DNA of 64,000 nucleotides from Rhabdophis nuchalis. Lineage: Eukaryota; Chordata; Lepidosauria; Squamata; Natricidae. The notes under the pieces were generated by a model. It saw only the letters and a list, made by a program, of their open reading frames with translations, ran no database searches and was not told the DNA's origin. Of the stretch, positions 43,720 through 55,696 are shown piece by piece (position 1 is the first letter of the stretch; the number at the start of each line of letters is the position of its first letter). The stretch covers positions 198,249,962 to 198,313,961 of the forward strand of contig CM077644.1 in the NCBI GenBank assembly GCA_039707465.1. The letters are read 5' to 3'. Made by a program: the position numbers and the translations under genes.

Positions 43720-44925
43720 TATTCTACAAAAATATTTCTGTGTATAGTCATCTAATGTAATTTGCAAAATAATGTCTCCTCTCCTTTCCTCTTCTCTCAT
43801 TTTACAGTAGGCTATTGTAGTTTCAATATTTCAGAAACTGGGTGCATAGTTAGATCTTGAAACTTCACAATGTTCAATATGTTTCTTAAAGGTTTCTTTA
43901 GGAAGTTGAATAGCTAACCCATAGTTTAGGTAAGTCATGTTATTAAGAAATTGAAACATTGAAACAATGTTACAAATAGATTATGTATCTCTATCTCTTT
44001 TCTGTCTCTGTAAATATAAATATACATACATATAAAGGCAAAATCATCTGCAGAGGAAATAATACATCATATGACCTCTCAGTGTTTTTGTTTGATTATA
44101 ACTCTGACTGAAGTGTTCCAAACCATAAAAAAATTAATCTAGATAATAAATGTGTTTCCTGAAATTGTAATAAGAATATACTGGATCCTATATTCTTGAT
44201 TAATAATCATACCTTCGAGGTAAGACAATATAATTTTATTTCAATGTCCATATAAAACATAGCTCAGAACATGTATTCCTGTACAAAGCATTTCACCTGA
44301 TATAAACTTAGATTATTGGCATCAACTCATATTCAGGTATTCAATAATATAAATATATCAGCACAGCTATAGGAAAACCCATAAGTTGTAGAATTATCTG
44401 CAAAAGAACAAGTCACCTTAAGAGAAAGGGACAAAGACGACCTTAATTCATTGGTTGACACGTCTCAGCAACTTCACATCTTTACTCCTTAGCATATAAA
44501 CAATATATTTAGTGGGACAAATGAATGATGGACATATTTAATACCACAGATTCTTGCTTCTATTGCTTCACCAAAAATGTATTTCTGCTCTCAAAGAATA
44601 GATGTGGCCATTCATCAACTGTATTTCATTTGGGACCAATATCTGTTAAGATGTGGTTCCTTCACTGATTTCAGCTTTCACTGTTATGCTGCTTCTGTCA
44701 TTGTGTCTATTTACTATAAACTTTTTTAGAGGACAGAAATGTTATAAGCAAATATTTTAAGAAGAAAATAAATCTAGGGAGCCTTAACTTTTTCATTGTT
44801 CCTGTAAAGCAAAGAATTGTTATTCTGCTACCACATCTATAATATCATCAAAATCAACTCACTGATTTGAGATCTTTCAAAAAAAAAAAAGGTTGATTTT
44901 TTAAAAAAGTTACAAGCCCATTAAA
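43720..44925. other. No supported feature
   Basis: AT-rich unique-looking sequence. A poly-A tract sits at about 44879-44890, next to the 3' edge of the R4-like element. Confidence 0.5.
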
Positions 44926-44931
44926 AGTACC

Positions 44932-46015
44932 AGTAGATTTCAAGTCTGGTAAATTTAGAATTTCTAAATAGTGAGGTAGCCCTTTAGGTATTGCTCCAAG
45001 GGCTCCAATTACAATTGGGACAACACACGATTTCTTTTTCCACAGTCACTCAACTTCAATTTGCAAGTCCCAGTATTTTGTGATTTTTTTCTTGCTGCTT
45101 ATTTTCAATTCGTGCATCACCAGGTATTGCAATGTCAATGAACCATACTTTTTTTCTTTTCGACTACTGTTATGTCAGGTGTGTTGTAGGCCAAGTGCCT
45201 GTCAGTCTGAATTCTGAAGTCTCACAAGATCTTGACTTTCTCATTCTCTAAAACCTTCTCAACCTGATGTTCCTAGTGGTTTTTGCTGTACTCAAATCAA
45301 AACTTCTGGCACAATTTCCAGTGAACAATCTTAGCAACGCGGTCATGGAGTTGTAGGTAGTCAGTTTGTGAAATTTTGCTGCACCCACTGATCAGGTGGT
45401 CGACTGTCTCATCTTTCTCATTACAGAGGCGACATTTGCTGTTGGTGGTAACATGTTGAATTTTTGCCTTCATGCAGTTTGTGGCTAAGGCTTGTTCTTG
45501 AGCTGCCAAAATAAAGCCTTCTGCTTCTTTTTTCAGTACTCCTGATCTTAACCAGTTCCAAATTAGTTTTTGGTCAGCTTTGCCTTCAGTACTTTTCAAG
45601 TATTGGCCATGTATAGCTTTATTTTTCCAATTTTCAGCTCGCTTTTCGATTGCTTCTTTCTTATATTCAGCTTTTGACTTGGTTGTCTTTAAAAGGCTTC
45701 CTTTATTTATCTCCTTAATCATTGGTTCTTCACTTTTCTGGATGTAATCATTCAAGCTGTGTCTTTCTTCTTCCACAGTCTGCTTTACTTGTAAGAGTCC
45801 TCGACCACCCTCTGCTCTTGGTAGATATAATCAGTCAACATCACTTTTAGGGTGCAAAGCATGATTCATTGTCATAAGCTTCCTCATTTTTCTGTATAAA
45901 TTGTCCAACTCCATCTGGGTCCAGTCAATTATTCCTGCAGAGTATCGAATCACAGGTATAGCCCAGGTATTTATGGATTTTATGATGTTTCCTCCACTCA
46001 ATTTGGACTTTAATA
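44932..46015 (-). mobile_element. R4/Dong-clade LINE, 3' half
   Basis: Minus-strand 1.1-kb fragment with, in order, the post-RT region, a zinc knuckle and a restriction-like endonuclease (REL). 5'-truncated at about 46015, where its edge abuts a (TTG)n/(TTA)n microsatellite. R4/Dong elements carry a C-terminal REL endonuclease instead of an APE domain, and Dong is known to insert in TAA repeats. Several frameshifts; nonfunctional. Confidence 0.82.
45297..45776 (-). pseudogene. R4/Dong ORF fragment with CCHC zinc knuckle
   Basis: Intact 159-codon frame EEERHSLNDYIQKSEEPMI..., with WKNKAIHGQYLKSTEGKADQ and WNWLRSGVLKKEAEGFILAA, then the knuckle CRLCNEKDETVDHLISGC (C-x2-C-x8-H-x4-C) and LQLHDRVAKIVHWKLCQKF. 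Upstream in another frame (45990-45780) are GIIDWTQMELDNLYRKMRKL, ALHPKSDVD and LYLPRAEGGRGLLQVKQ, conserved in the same clade. Downstream at about 45130-44935, split over three frames, are TPDITVVEK, VWFIDIAIPGDARIENKQQE and SCVVPIVIGALGAIPKGL, which form the PD-(D/E)xK nuclease core. Confidence 0.85.
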
Positions 46016-46028
46016 ACTTGCAGATTCA

Positions 46029-46029
46029 T

Positions 46030-46122
<93 letters not shown>
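46029..46122 (+). repeat. (TTG)n then (TTA)n microsatellite
   Basis: About 13 TTG units pass into about 18 TTA units. It borders the 5' edge of the R4-like fragment. Confidence 0.95.
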
Positions 46123-46123
<1 letters not shown>

Positions 46124-46124
46124 A

Positions 46125-46355
46125 ATAAACCTAACCTGCCACTCTACTTTAGTTCCAGGTTGAACTGAATGAATAGCATATCAAAGGAACAGGAAATTGA
46201 TAGTAAACAGTATACTCAGGCAAAAGCAACATATATAAACCAAAATCTTTATGAACATTTGGAAAGTATGAAGTTGTTAACACAAAAACCAGTTGTGAAT
46301 AAATGACTGCAAGATTTAATCTTGAGGGCAACATTAGGAAGGAAACTTTACCTAA
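46125..46355. other. No supported feature
   Basis: Short unique-looking spacer. Confidence 0.5.
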
Positions 46356-46359
46356 AGAG

Positions 46360-46600
46360 ATGGTGCAGTGAATAGAATGCAGTACTGCAGGGTACTTGCT
46401 GGTTACCTGCAGTTTGGCAATTTGAATCTCATCAGGCTCATGGTTGACTCAGCCTTCCATTCTTCTGAGGTCAGTAAAATGAGAACCCAGATTGTTGGGA
46501 GCAATATGTTAACTCTGTAAACCATTTATAGAGGGGCTGTAAAGTCCTCATAGTATACCATTATGAAGTGGCATATAAATCTAAATATTTTCAACACCTT
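46360..46600 (+). mobile_element. tRNA-derived SINE (squamate type)
   Basis: Full-length-looking member of the family at 39890: head GATGGTGCAGTGAATAGAAT, TTTGAATCTCATCAGGC (B-box region), body CATGGTTGACTCAGCCTTCC, AGGTCAGTAAAATGAGAACC, ATTGTTGGGAGCAATATG, tail GAAGTGGCATATAAATCTAA. Confidence 0.8.
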
Positions 46601-46604
46601 TACA

Positions 46605-47757
46605 TAACTAAGGTTAATAAATATCCATACTCATTTTTTTGACTATTAAGAGACATAAAGGGTTTTCTTTTGCAGTACTTCCAAATAAGGTATATATTTC
46701 ATGTCTATGAGGGGAAAGAGATAGTATTACCTCTTAGAATGCTAAAATATTCTATAAAAGGGGCTCTATCTGGAACTAATTTAGGAAAGTAACACACACT
46801 CTCTCCCTCCTTCTCTCCCTCCCTCCCTCTCTTGCTCTCTCTCTCCCTCCCTCCCTCCCTCATTCTCTCCCTTCCTCCCTCTTTCATTATAGATAGATAG
46901 ATTTTGTTGGGTCCCCTCAATCCAATTTGATCCATTTTTCTCTGAAAGTGAATTTCTGCTTATCTTCATTGAAAACACATTTGGCTTTCTTCTGGTTGAT
47001 GGAAAAGTCACTATAGATCTTTAGTTAGAATAATCATTCCAGGATGTAAAAATATATACAATAATGTCTCACTAGCAGAGCTTAGAAAGCTGTTATTTGT
47101 GAAGGAGAAGGGTAAATCAGAATTCAGAAATATATGTATATATGTTCCATCCACAATGCTTTTATGTTATTTCTTTATTCAGGAAATGGATTGCCTACTT
47201 ATGCTGCCTCCTTTAAGAGACCTGGAAGGAAGAGAGTAATCTCTTTCATTTATAGTGATATACTGTATACAACATCATTTATTTTTCACAACACATACAC
47301 AAAAAAGCAATTTTAGTTGTTTATCACAGCATATTTGCATCAGTTGGTTGGATGGATGGATGGATGGATGGGTGGATGGATAGAGGATAGATAGATAGAT
47401 ATGATTTTGGAAAACAACGTAGTTTTGTTTTAGGATTTCTTAAAGAATTAAAGACAGATGTCAAAAATGTATGGCATGTATATTATTTTTGAATAAGAAT
47501 TATATTTAGATAAATTGAAAAGAGAACTAATATTCCGAGAGGAAATATGATTATTGAATTGATTCTGAAATCTTATCCCATTTTTCTTCTCCATGAACAT
47601 TTGTTGGGGAAGGGATAATATCAAACAATATTTGATATACTGTGCTTGGCAGTTTTCTTTTTCTTCAACAATACCCTCAACAAACTACCTGTTTTATTTT
47701 AATTATGTTGGTTTTAAGTGTCCATATGATTTTGCCTATAATACAATTACACTATAT
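46605..47757. other. No gene; two simple repeats
   Basis: A CCCT/CTCTC tract at about 46798-46885 and a GGAT/GATA tract at about 47346-47401. Remaining sequence is AT-rich without supported features. Confidence 0.6.
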
Positions 47758-47765
47758 CTGACTTG

Positions 47766-48603
47766 CAGTGATGTGCAGTGAGGTTTATGGCTGGTGAGGC
47801 ACTGACATCATTACAATCAGATTTACAAACATTAAAATTCCTACAAATTATCTTATCCAATATTTGATTGGCAGCAGTTAACAGGTTATGTTTAAAGTCT
47901 CATATCAGCATTATTTACACATACTGTAGCACACACAAAAGCACATTTAATTGAAAAAAATGAAGTTATTATGGGTCTTACCTTTATTTATAAATGTAGT
48001 CCATCTGCCGCTTAACTCTTGACCACAGGTTTTGCGCTCTGTGGCTGTCGTCACTTACTTGCTGCCGCTGAGTCACAGGAAGAACGAGCGCCCTCTACTA
48101 TGAGGCAGGAGAACTGTGTGCCTCACCTAGTCTGACTTTTTAAGTGTTTTATGATTGCTCAGCATAAGAAACACGTTCCACACATAGTTTTTGACAAAAA
48201 AACACTCCATTTTATATTATATACATCAGCTAAACTATTAAAAGTGACATACAGAGAGACAGCAATATGGTCTCATTACAGATCATGTAAAACAGTTAAG
48301 TAGAGTCATCCACAGTGAGGCAGCAGCTAGCTCAGCCTCACCTCAGCTCTCCCCTGAGACGCTGAGCTCACTGCAGCCTCACCACAAGCTCTCGCCTGAC
48401 TAGTTGAACGGTAAATGTGAAAATTCTGCAATTTTAATACCAAATAATGTAAAACTGGTGAAGTTAAATGGAAAATAATGTTACGGTACAGATCAGTAGA
48501 TAAATACAAGCATTTAATTTATTTTTTCCTTTTCATTATTTTCTTTTCATAATGAGAGCGGTGAGGCTGTACGTTACTTGCCTCACCTGACTGCACGTCA
48601 CTG
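47766..48603. mobile_element. hAT-type element with perfect duplication (838 bp)
   Basis: Starts CAGTGATGTGCAGTGAGG and ends CCTCACCTGACTGCACGTCACTG read as its inverted copy (complement CAGTGACGTGCAGTCAGG). Flanked by perfect 8-bp CTGACTTG at 47758-47765 and 48604-48611. The interior has GTGAGGC/GCCTCAC motifs repeated near both ends and at 48320-48400. No transposase frame; non-autonomous. Confidence 0.92.
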
Positions 48604-48614
48604 CTGACTTGAGA

Positions 48615-51600
48615 ATGATGCAGATGTTGATCATTGAAATTATGCAATAGCAGCTACTTGGATGAAGTATTGATAAATAAAATTTATATTAATAAGAACA
48701 AATGAAGAAAGCAGCAACAGAGAAGAACAGCAGAGAAGAAAGTGGCAGGGCATTAAATGACATTGTGCTTTTTTGAAAAATTGAATGTATAGGCTGATTT
48801 TGAAAGACATCTGAGACATGGCTCAGATTTTCTTTATATTTTTGAATATATAGATAAATAAACTCGGCTACACATCTATTTAAAGAGGAAGGAAATGTAG
48901 GTACTCATTTGTTTATGTTGTCCAATGTTTCTGAGGTGAACTAGTGAAATAAATAAAGGTGAAAGTAGAAGCAACAATTCCTGGCATCACATGTAATGTT
49001 CGGAAATGTGATCATATAAAGTCAAGCAGAAATGTTATCTAAAAGAAGCATTGCAGTAGTCTTTCCTGAAATAAGACAAACAATTTAGTCAAGAGCAATT
49101 TCCTACTAGATTGAAATATTGACATTTCGTAATTTTAATCTGTTCATCTAATTTAACTATTTATATTGCTGATGTTCTCCAAAATCAGTTTAGATACAAA
49201 TAGTTTTTATTCAATACAATTATACAATTTGGAAAGCATATACTCAGATAATTGTATGGTCCTCAATTTTGCCCTGGCTTTTCCCTTATGTTAATTTATT
49301 CATGTGAGAAGCATCACAATTAAAATGAGATATATTAAATTACATAAAATTAAAAAAAAATCAAAGAGCTTTAATCAATGTGACAATAAGCAAAAATTAA
49401 ATGAACTATAATATATAGTTATAACTAAAGATTATAATTACTTTTTCTAGCACCTGAAGCAATAAAGCACTCAGGTATAAAAAGTCTCCAGAACATCGAA
49501 GTTTTTATGACCTTCCAGAAGGTCATGAAACTACAAAACAATTATATATATTTGTGCACTGAATGTTTGCCTCCAACTCCAATAACATTCAACATTACCT
49601 AGTGCAGAAGAATCAACTTATTTCAAACTAATATCTTCTTTGTATGATCAGTGGCAAATTTCTTCCTCTTTTGCTATTTTTTCTGTTTCCCATGGGAAAA
49701 GTCACATTGCACACTCTCTGACCTATTCTGCCATAATATGCATTGTAACATTTTGATTAATGTTCTATTCTGCAATGAACATCACAACACTCAGGAACTC
49801 CAAAAGCTAGTGGATAGCAAAGTTTTTTATTTCCCCATTAGTTCAAGAGACAATTGGCAGAATTTGTACATAAATTACAAATAACAAACTCTGAAATCTC
49901 ATTAATTTAATTTGTGTGATATCAGCTGACATATTTCTCTGAAGCAAGGAGAAGCTGGCACCATCCTTCATTCCATGTGGAAAAGCAGCTGCATTGGCTG
50001 CTAAAGGTTAGTTAACTACCAACTGCAGGAGAGGATTATCCAGGTTAAATGGAGGGTAACAGGCTAGTTTACAAGTTCTGGGCAGAGATTTTTTTTTCCT
50101 TGTCCTTACAAAAGAAATCCTAGAAGAAACAACTTACGAACTGTTGCAGAAGTACTTGGTTTGCATTGCCCAACAGGAGGGCCATCTCTAAAAATTCAGA
50201 TCTGGAGTAGTTACCATTTTATCCAGTACTGAGGATCTTCAGGATAAAAATTCTGAAGTATTCTGAAGTAAATTTGGAGCATTCTGAACCGTACTACTGA
50301 AATAATTTCTCTGTGTCAATCAACTTTGTTTTATTTTCATGTTCTGCTTATTCCTTAGTGAAGACTAAGGCTCATAAAGCCACAAATACCATTCGTAAAA
50401 ATAATATAAGGGGATGAACAGTTTTTCTTAAGCAGTTCTATCACACAGTAGCCATATGCCAGGAAGACTCTGGGTCAAAAGTTACTTTTCTGACATGAAC
50501 TTCATAGGTTCCCTTAAGGAAGCCTTAAGCAAGTTGCTATCCCTGATACCCCATTTTTGAAATGTTGTCTCACAAGGCTATCAGACTCTGCCGAGAGGGA
50601 AATTAATAACTGAGTGCACAATCAGATTTATAGCTGGAGATAATACCAAGATGCCTAGTGTGATTTCAGCCACATTTAATCACAGGAAACTACTGATTTT
50701 TTTTCAAAATTGAAAATATGGTATCTAATATTTATTTTTCTATAAACAAATTAAAAATGTTAAAGATCTGAATGTTATTTTACTCTGAATCTAAAACTGA
50801 ATCCAAAAATAAATCAGTTGCATGAGTCCTGTATTTCTATCTGCAAAACTTGCTGGAATTTTATACATGAAGCACAATCAATATTTGACATGTGTTCCAC
50901 ATGTGTTACTATTGCCATAGATACTACTGCAGCAATTTAGAATGAAGGAGCCAGTTTGGAATATATAACCTACTATGTAAATCTGAGGGAAGGGATAATT
51001 TTGCACTACCGAATCAGCTTTATTTTATTTTAGTATTTTATTTTATGTTTCTAAACAATCTCCCCTCAGCCCTCCCCAAAAATAATGAATGAATGCTGCT
51101 TGGGAAATTGAGTTTCCATTGTTTGCTCATCTGTAAAGTTTTATTCCTAAGAGACTCATTCATTTATCACAGTTCTGAGAATAAACTAGGAATATGCTTG
51201 GCCTCATTATGTATTTTATTTATTTTAAATGAAAAAGAACTCAAGGGAGAAACCAGAGAAAAATATTGTTTTTTAAAAAAATAATATTGTTAAAAAACCA
51301 ATATTGTTTAAAATTAGAAATTAAAATTTAGCTTGTCAGACTCCATAAATGTTCATGTTTTTGTATATTATCTACAAGGAGAAGAGCTTCTCAAAGTCTC
51401 TGTGTTTTAAAAATCCACAAAACAAGAAATTATAAAATAGAAGGTGGTAGAACTTATGGGTTCACTATTTTCTGAGAGAAATCATCTGTATGTTTTTAAA
51501 TATACAGGTGATGACTACCACATGGGTTTCATGTCATTGTTAAAAAGAAGAGGGGATAAATTGAAGTTGTAACTTATACTCACCACCCAAATGCCAGCTT

Positions 51601-52178
51601 AGGGCTGGATAATGGGTACTAGGATGTTTGTTTTGATTAGGACTTCCCTGACTTTAAATTTAATTGCTAAAGAAAATTATTAATTCCAAATTGATGGGAA
51701 TATTGGGTGAAATAACCAGTTTACATTTGTGGAAGAACAAAATGGTATGCATCTGATTCTTGACCCCTGCATCCAAATTATAGATATAACAGAAGTTAAT
51801 AGAAGTTGATTTAGAACATCAGGTTTGCCACATTCATATTATTATTGCTAATAACAACAATAACAACCACATGGATGTGCTCAATGATACATTATTAGTG
51901 TCTAAAGAAAATTATTGGACATAATACGCCAGGATATTAAGGCATTATTTATTTAAAATCAGATTACTTTGAACAGCACATATACAGTATTATAATCACA
52001 TATTTAAGTTTCCTCAATCCTTTGGAAGGATTTGATAGTCAAATCCAATCCAATCCAATCAGAACTATGTAGCAAACCATATGACAACAACAACAAAATA
52101 AATATGACCTATTGGTTGATCTATTCCTCTCTATTTATGGATAAATCTCTCTATATTTGACAGCAAATTTATTCCTTA
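48615..52178. other. Longest stretch without recognised repeats
   Basis: About 3.5 kb, AT-rich, no LINE/SINE signature, no domain-bearing frame. A short foldback ATGACCTT/AAGGTCAT lies near 49508-49527 and a (CCAAT)3 run near 52047. A candidate place to look for conserved non-coding host sequence. Confidence 0.5.
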
Positions 52179-52180
52179 AT

Positions 52181-53229
52181 AGCTGTACCCAGCCACGCGT
52201 TGCTGTGGCCCAGTCTGGTTAAATGGCCAACCAATCTGTGTGTAGATGTACACCTGATCACACAAACATGTACACACAACCACCATATAACCCCCAACCT
52301 ACCTACCTACTGTATTTCCCCCCCTCTCTCTATCCCTCTACCTACCTACCTACCTACTGTATTTCTCCCTCTCTATCTATCCACCTACCTACCTACCTGC
52401 CTACTGTATTTTCCCCCTCTCTCCCTTTATCCACCTACCTACCTACCTACCTACCTACCTACCTACCTACCTACCTACTGTATTTCTCTCTCTCTCTCTC
52501 TCTCTTTATCCCTCTATCTACCTATCTACTTACCTACTGTATTTTTCCCTATATCTCTCTACCTACCTACCCACCTACCTACCTACCTACCTACCTACCT
52601 ACTTACCGTATTTTCCCTCTCTCTATCCCTCTACCTATCTACCTACCTACTGTATTTTTCCCTATCTCTCTCTATCCCTTTATCTACCTACCTCCCTACC
52701 TCGCTACCTACTGTATTTCCCCCCCCCCTCTCTATCCCTCTACTTACCTACCTACCATGCAACCTCCTGGGACCAAAAATGGGCCACCTGGGAGTGTGCC
52801 ACCCCCATGCCTAGTTTTGGGCATAGTTGGGATCCATACAGCCTCCTTGGACCACAAATGGGCCACCTGGGAGTGTGTCACCCCCCATGTCTAGTTTTCA
52901 GCCTAGTAGGCCTCCATGCAGTGTGGGAACATTGGAAGCTTATTTGGTTGCTGAGGAAAAGACTGTTGGAAATGTGAGGGGTGTGTGCATGGCGCATCAT
53001 AAGAAGCAGCCATATGGGAGGAGCTACAGGAAGGTGAAAACCTGAGAAGTGAGTACCTTTTACATTTGTGCTGCTTGCACATGACACACATGTGCCAGCC
53101 ACACAAAATATACGTATGATTGCATCAGAAGTCCTTGGGAACATTGTGTGAAAATTTGGTGTCGATCGGTACAGTACTTTCTGAGATTAGTGGCTTTGCA
53201 CAAACTATTTTACATTTTTATTTATATAG
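52181..53229 (+). mobile_element. Dispersed element with internal CTAC repeats, copy B
   Basis: Ends shared with copy A: AGCTGTACCCAGCCACGCGT-TGCTGTGGCC on the left and TTGGTGTCGATCGGTACAGT, TTTCTGAGATTAGTGGC, ATTTTTATTTATATAG on the right. The interior has a CTAC array and a 300-bp unique segment with a near-duplicate of about 80 bp (GGGCCACCTGGGAGTGTG at about 52781 and 52859). No coding capacity. Confidence 0.7.
52287..52756 (+). repeat. (CTAC)n array with higher-order unit
   Basis: CTAC runs interrupted by TACTGTATTT..CCCTCTCTCT-type spacers, similar in structure to 14333-14672 but with different copy numbers. Confidence 0.9.
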
Positions 53230-53234
53230 ATGAG

Positions 53235-53788
53235 AATAAACAGATAGAATACCAGTTTCTAACATTTCATCCTATGCACACAAACATGCATAGATACACT
53301 TCGCTACTAAAGAAAGGTGATATAACTGAACAAATTTGCCTCTTCTTAAAAGAGAAACGAAAATTACTTCAAACATGGGCATTTGGTGAGAAAAAGAATT
53401 AAACTGATGTCAAACCTTGTTCACTGCATTAGTATTTGATGGGCTAAGAGAGGTGGCCTGTACATTCTAATATCAGCAACCTGACATTCTGAGATATTAC
53501 CAACCATTTGAAGTGCAAAGAGCATGCTGTAAATACTTTTACTCCGTTTGGCTATATCTATGATGTAGGTTAAGTTGCATTCATTTTAAATGAACCAACC
53601 TTGATGTATTATATCTGACATGCTCCAAATTCTTTATATAACAGTTCAGTGGCTGGAAGAAGGAATACCTTACTATACAGCATATTTTCAGAATTTTACC
53701 TACAGACTAGTAGACTTCTCAAATATTATGCTAGTTGTTTTCTAATCAGAGCATAAACATGCTAGCAACTGTATCAAATATCAGTATA
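53235..53788. other. No supported feature
   Basis: AT-rich, unique-looking. Confidence 0.5.
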
Positions 53789-53794
53789 GTACCA

Positions 53795-54302
53795 TTATTA
53801 TTAATAATAATAATAATAATTTTATTTCTAACCCGCTCTCTCTCCCCGAAGGGACTCGAGGCGGGGCACAGGGAATTAAAAACAACTAAAATCAACAAAG
53901 TACAAAATTAAAAATACAAATATAAATAAATGACTAAACTAAATAAAAATAGATTAAACAAATAACCCTGCGCTAAAATCCCTTATAATATCCCCTAACC
54001 TTAAAAGAGACTACCCTAGGCCGGCCAAGCGAAAAAGATGTGTTTTTAGTTTTAGGCGGAAGGAGCGGAGGTCCGTGGTTGTTCTAATGTCGGGAGGCAG
54101 GTCGTTCCAGAGGGCAGGGCCCGCCACAGAGAGAGCCCTTCCCCTGGGCGTCGCCCGCTGACAAAGTCTAGTGGATGGCACCCGGAGAAGTCCCTCTCTG
54201 TGGGAGCGAATCGGCCGTGAGGATGTATGGGGCAGGATCCGATCCCGCAGATAACTAGGTCCCGAGCCATGGAGCGCTTTGAAGATGACAACTAACACCT
54301 TT
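53795..54302 (-). mobile_element. L2-type 3' fragment, minus strand
   Basis: Minus strand: LVVIFKALHGSGPSYLRDRI, SHREGLLRVPSTRLCQ and ALWNDLPPDIRTTTDLRSF ending HLFRLAGLG with the stop near 54011, then 3' UTR, CCGCCTCGAGTCCC-type hairpin and ATT repeats at 53795-53822. Nearly identical in protein to the C-terminus at 43.0 kb. 5'-truncated. Confidence 0.9.
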
Positions 54303-54304
54303 TA

Positions 54305-55018
54305 AGAATTAATCTTAAGCAAATCAACTTCAATTTTTAAAAAAATAACATAATTAATTCTGTGGCTTTATGGCAGTATCACATAAGTAGACCTACTGAC
54401 TAGTTATGTCCAAAGCAACCAATTTAGATGGTTTTAAAAAGAGATTAGTTAAATTCATGGAGGGTGACTCAATTTAGAATTGTAAAATGTATGTTTTTAT
54501 CTTTTTTTCCTCTTGAAGCAGGTTTGGAAATAAAGCATAGGCAGTTTAGCATGTGTGTGTTCAAAATTTGGACATGATTTTAGTAACATAGAATCTTTTG
54601 AGAAAGAATATGTAGTGTGTTTCTTGAAAAAGGTACGTTCAGGATGGATTGTAAAGAGAGCAACTAAATGTTGGGACTTTATTTAAAGCATCAAAAGTCA
54701 AGTAGTCAATTTTATTTATTTATTTTCAAGCTGTTGTGCTCATACTAGTTATTTCATGCTGGACCACATCATATACTCACATTTAAAATACTTTTTGCAA
54801 TTTTATTTAGATTTTATTACATAAATGAATGTTTGCCCAAGAATGAGTACATTGCTATTAGTCTACAAAATTTGTAAAAAAATGTTTCATCTAAGAAAAC
54901 TTGTTTTCCATTTCTAAAATGAGAGTAAAGTTTTGCTGTTATGTCATTAATCCAAGAAAATATGACATCGTAACAGACATACTACATTGTTAAATATATC
55001 AGTGATCATGACAGTGTT
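54305..55018. other. No supported feature
   Basis: AT-rich, unique-looking. Confidence 0.5.
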
Positions 55019-55019
55019 A

Positions 55020-55696
55020 AAATGAGGGAATAAATGGGGAACTCATCAAATTTTAAGATGACACCAAGCTGGCAGGAATAGCCAATATTCCAGAAGATAG
55101 GCTTAAGATACAGAAGGATTTTGACAAACTTGAACATTGGGCACTATCTAACAAAATGAAATTCAATGGTGAAAAGAGTAAGGCTCTACATTTAGGCAAG
55201 AAAAACAAAATGCACAAGTACAGTATAGGTGGTACCTTGCTCAATAGTGGTAACTGTGAGAGGTATCTTGGAATCCTAGTGGACAACCATTTAAATATGA
55301 GCCAGCAGTGTGCAGCAGCTGCCAAAAAAGCCAACACAGTTCTAGGCTACATAAATAGAGGGATAGAATCAAGATCACGAGAAGTGTTAATACCATTTTA
55401 TAATGCCTTGGTAAGGCCACACTTGGAATACTGCATTCAGTTTTGCTTGCCACGATGTAGAAAACATGTGGAGACTCTAGAAAGAGTGCAGAGAAGACCA
55501 ACAAAGATGATTAGGGGACTGGAGACTAAAACATATGAAGAACGGTTGCAGGAACTGGGTATGTCTAGTTTAATGAAAAGGAGGACTAGGGGAGACATGA
55601 TAGCAGTGTTCCAATATCTCAGGGGCTGCCACAAAGAAGAGGGAGTCAAGCTGTTCACCAAGGCACCTGAGGGCAGGACAAGAAACAATGGGTGGA
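55020..55696 (+). mobile_element. CR1, left half of copy split by L1 derivative
   Basis: 5'-truncated CR1 beginning at the EGINGELIKF region, with a small deletion at the catalytic FADD (AAATTTTAAGATGACACC). It continues at 57721. Confidence 0.92.
55156..55695 (+). pseudogene. CR1 RT C-terminal frame, interrupted
   Basis: MKFNGEKSKALHLGKKNKMH through LNMSQQCAAAAKKANTVLG, NALVRPHLEYCIQF and ERVQRRPTKMIRGLETKTYE to KAPEGRTRNNGW, collinear with the intact copy at 18820-19360. The frame is cut at GGGTGG by the 2-kb insertion; the following residues in this frame belong to the inserted element. Confidence 0.92.
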
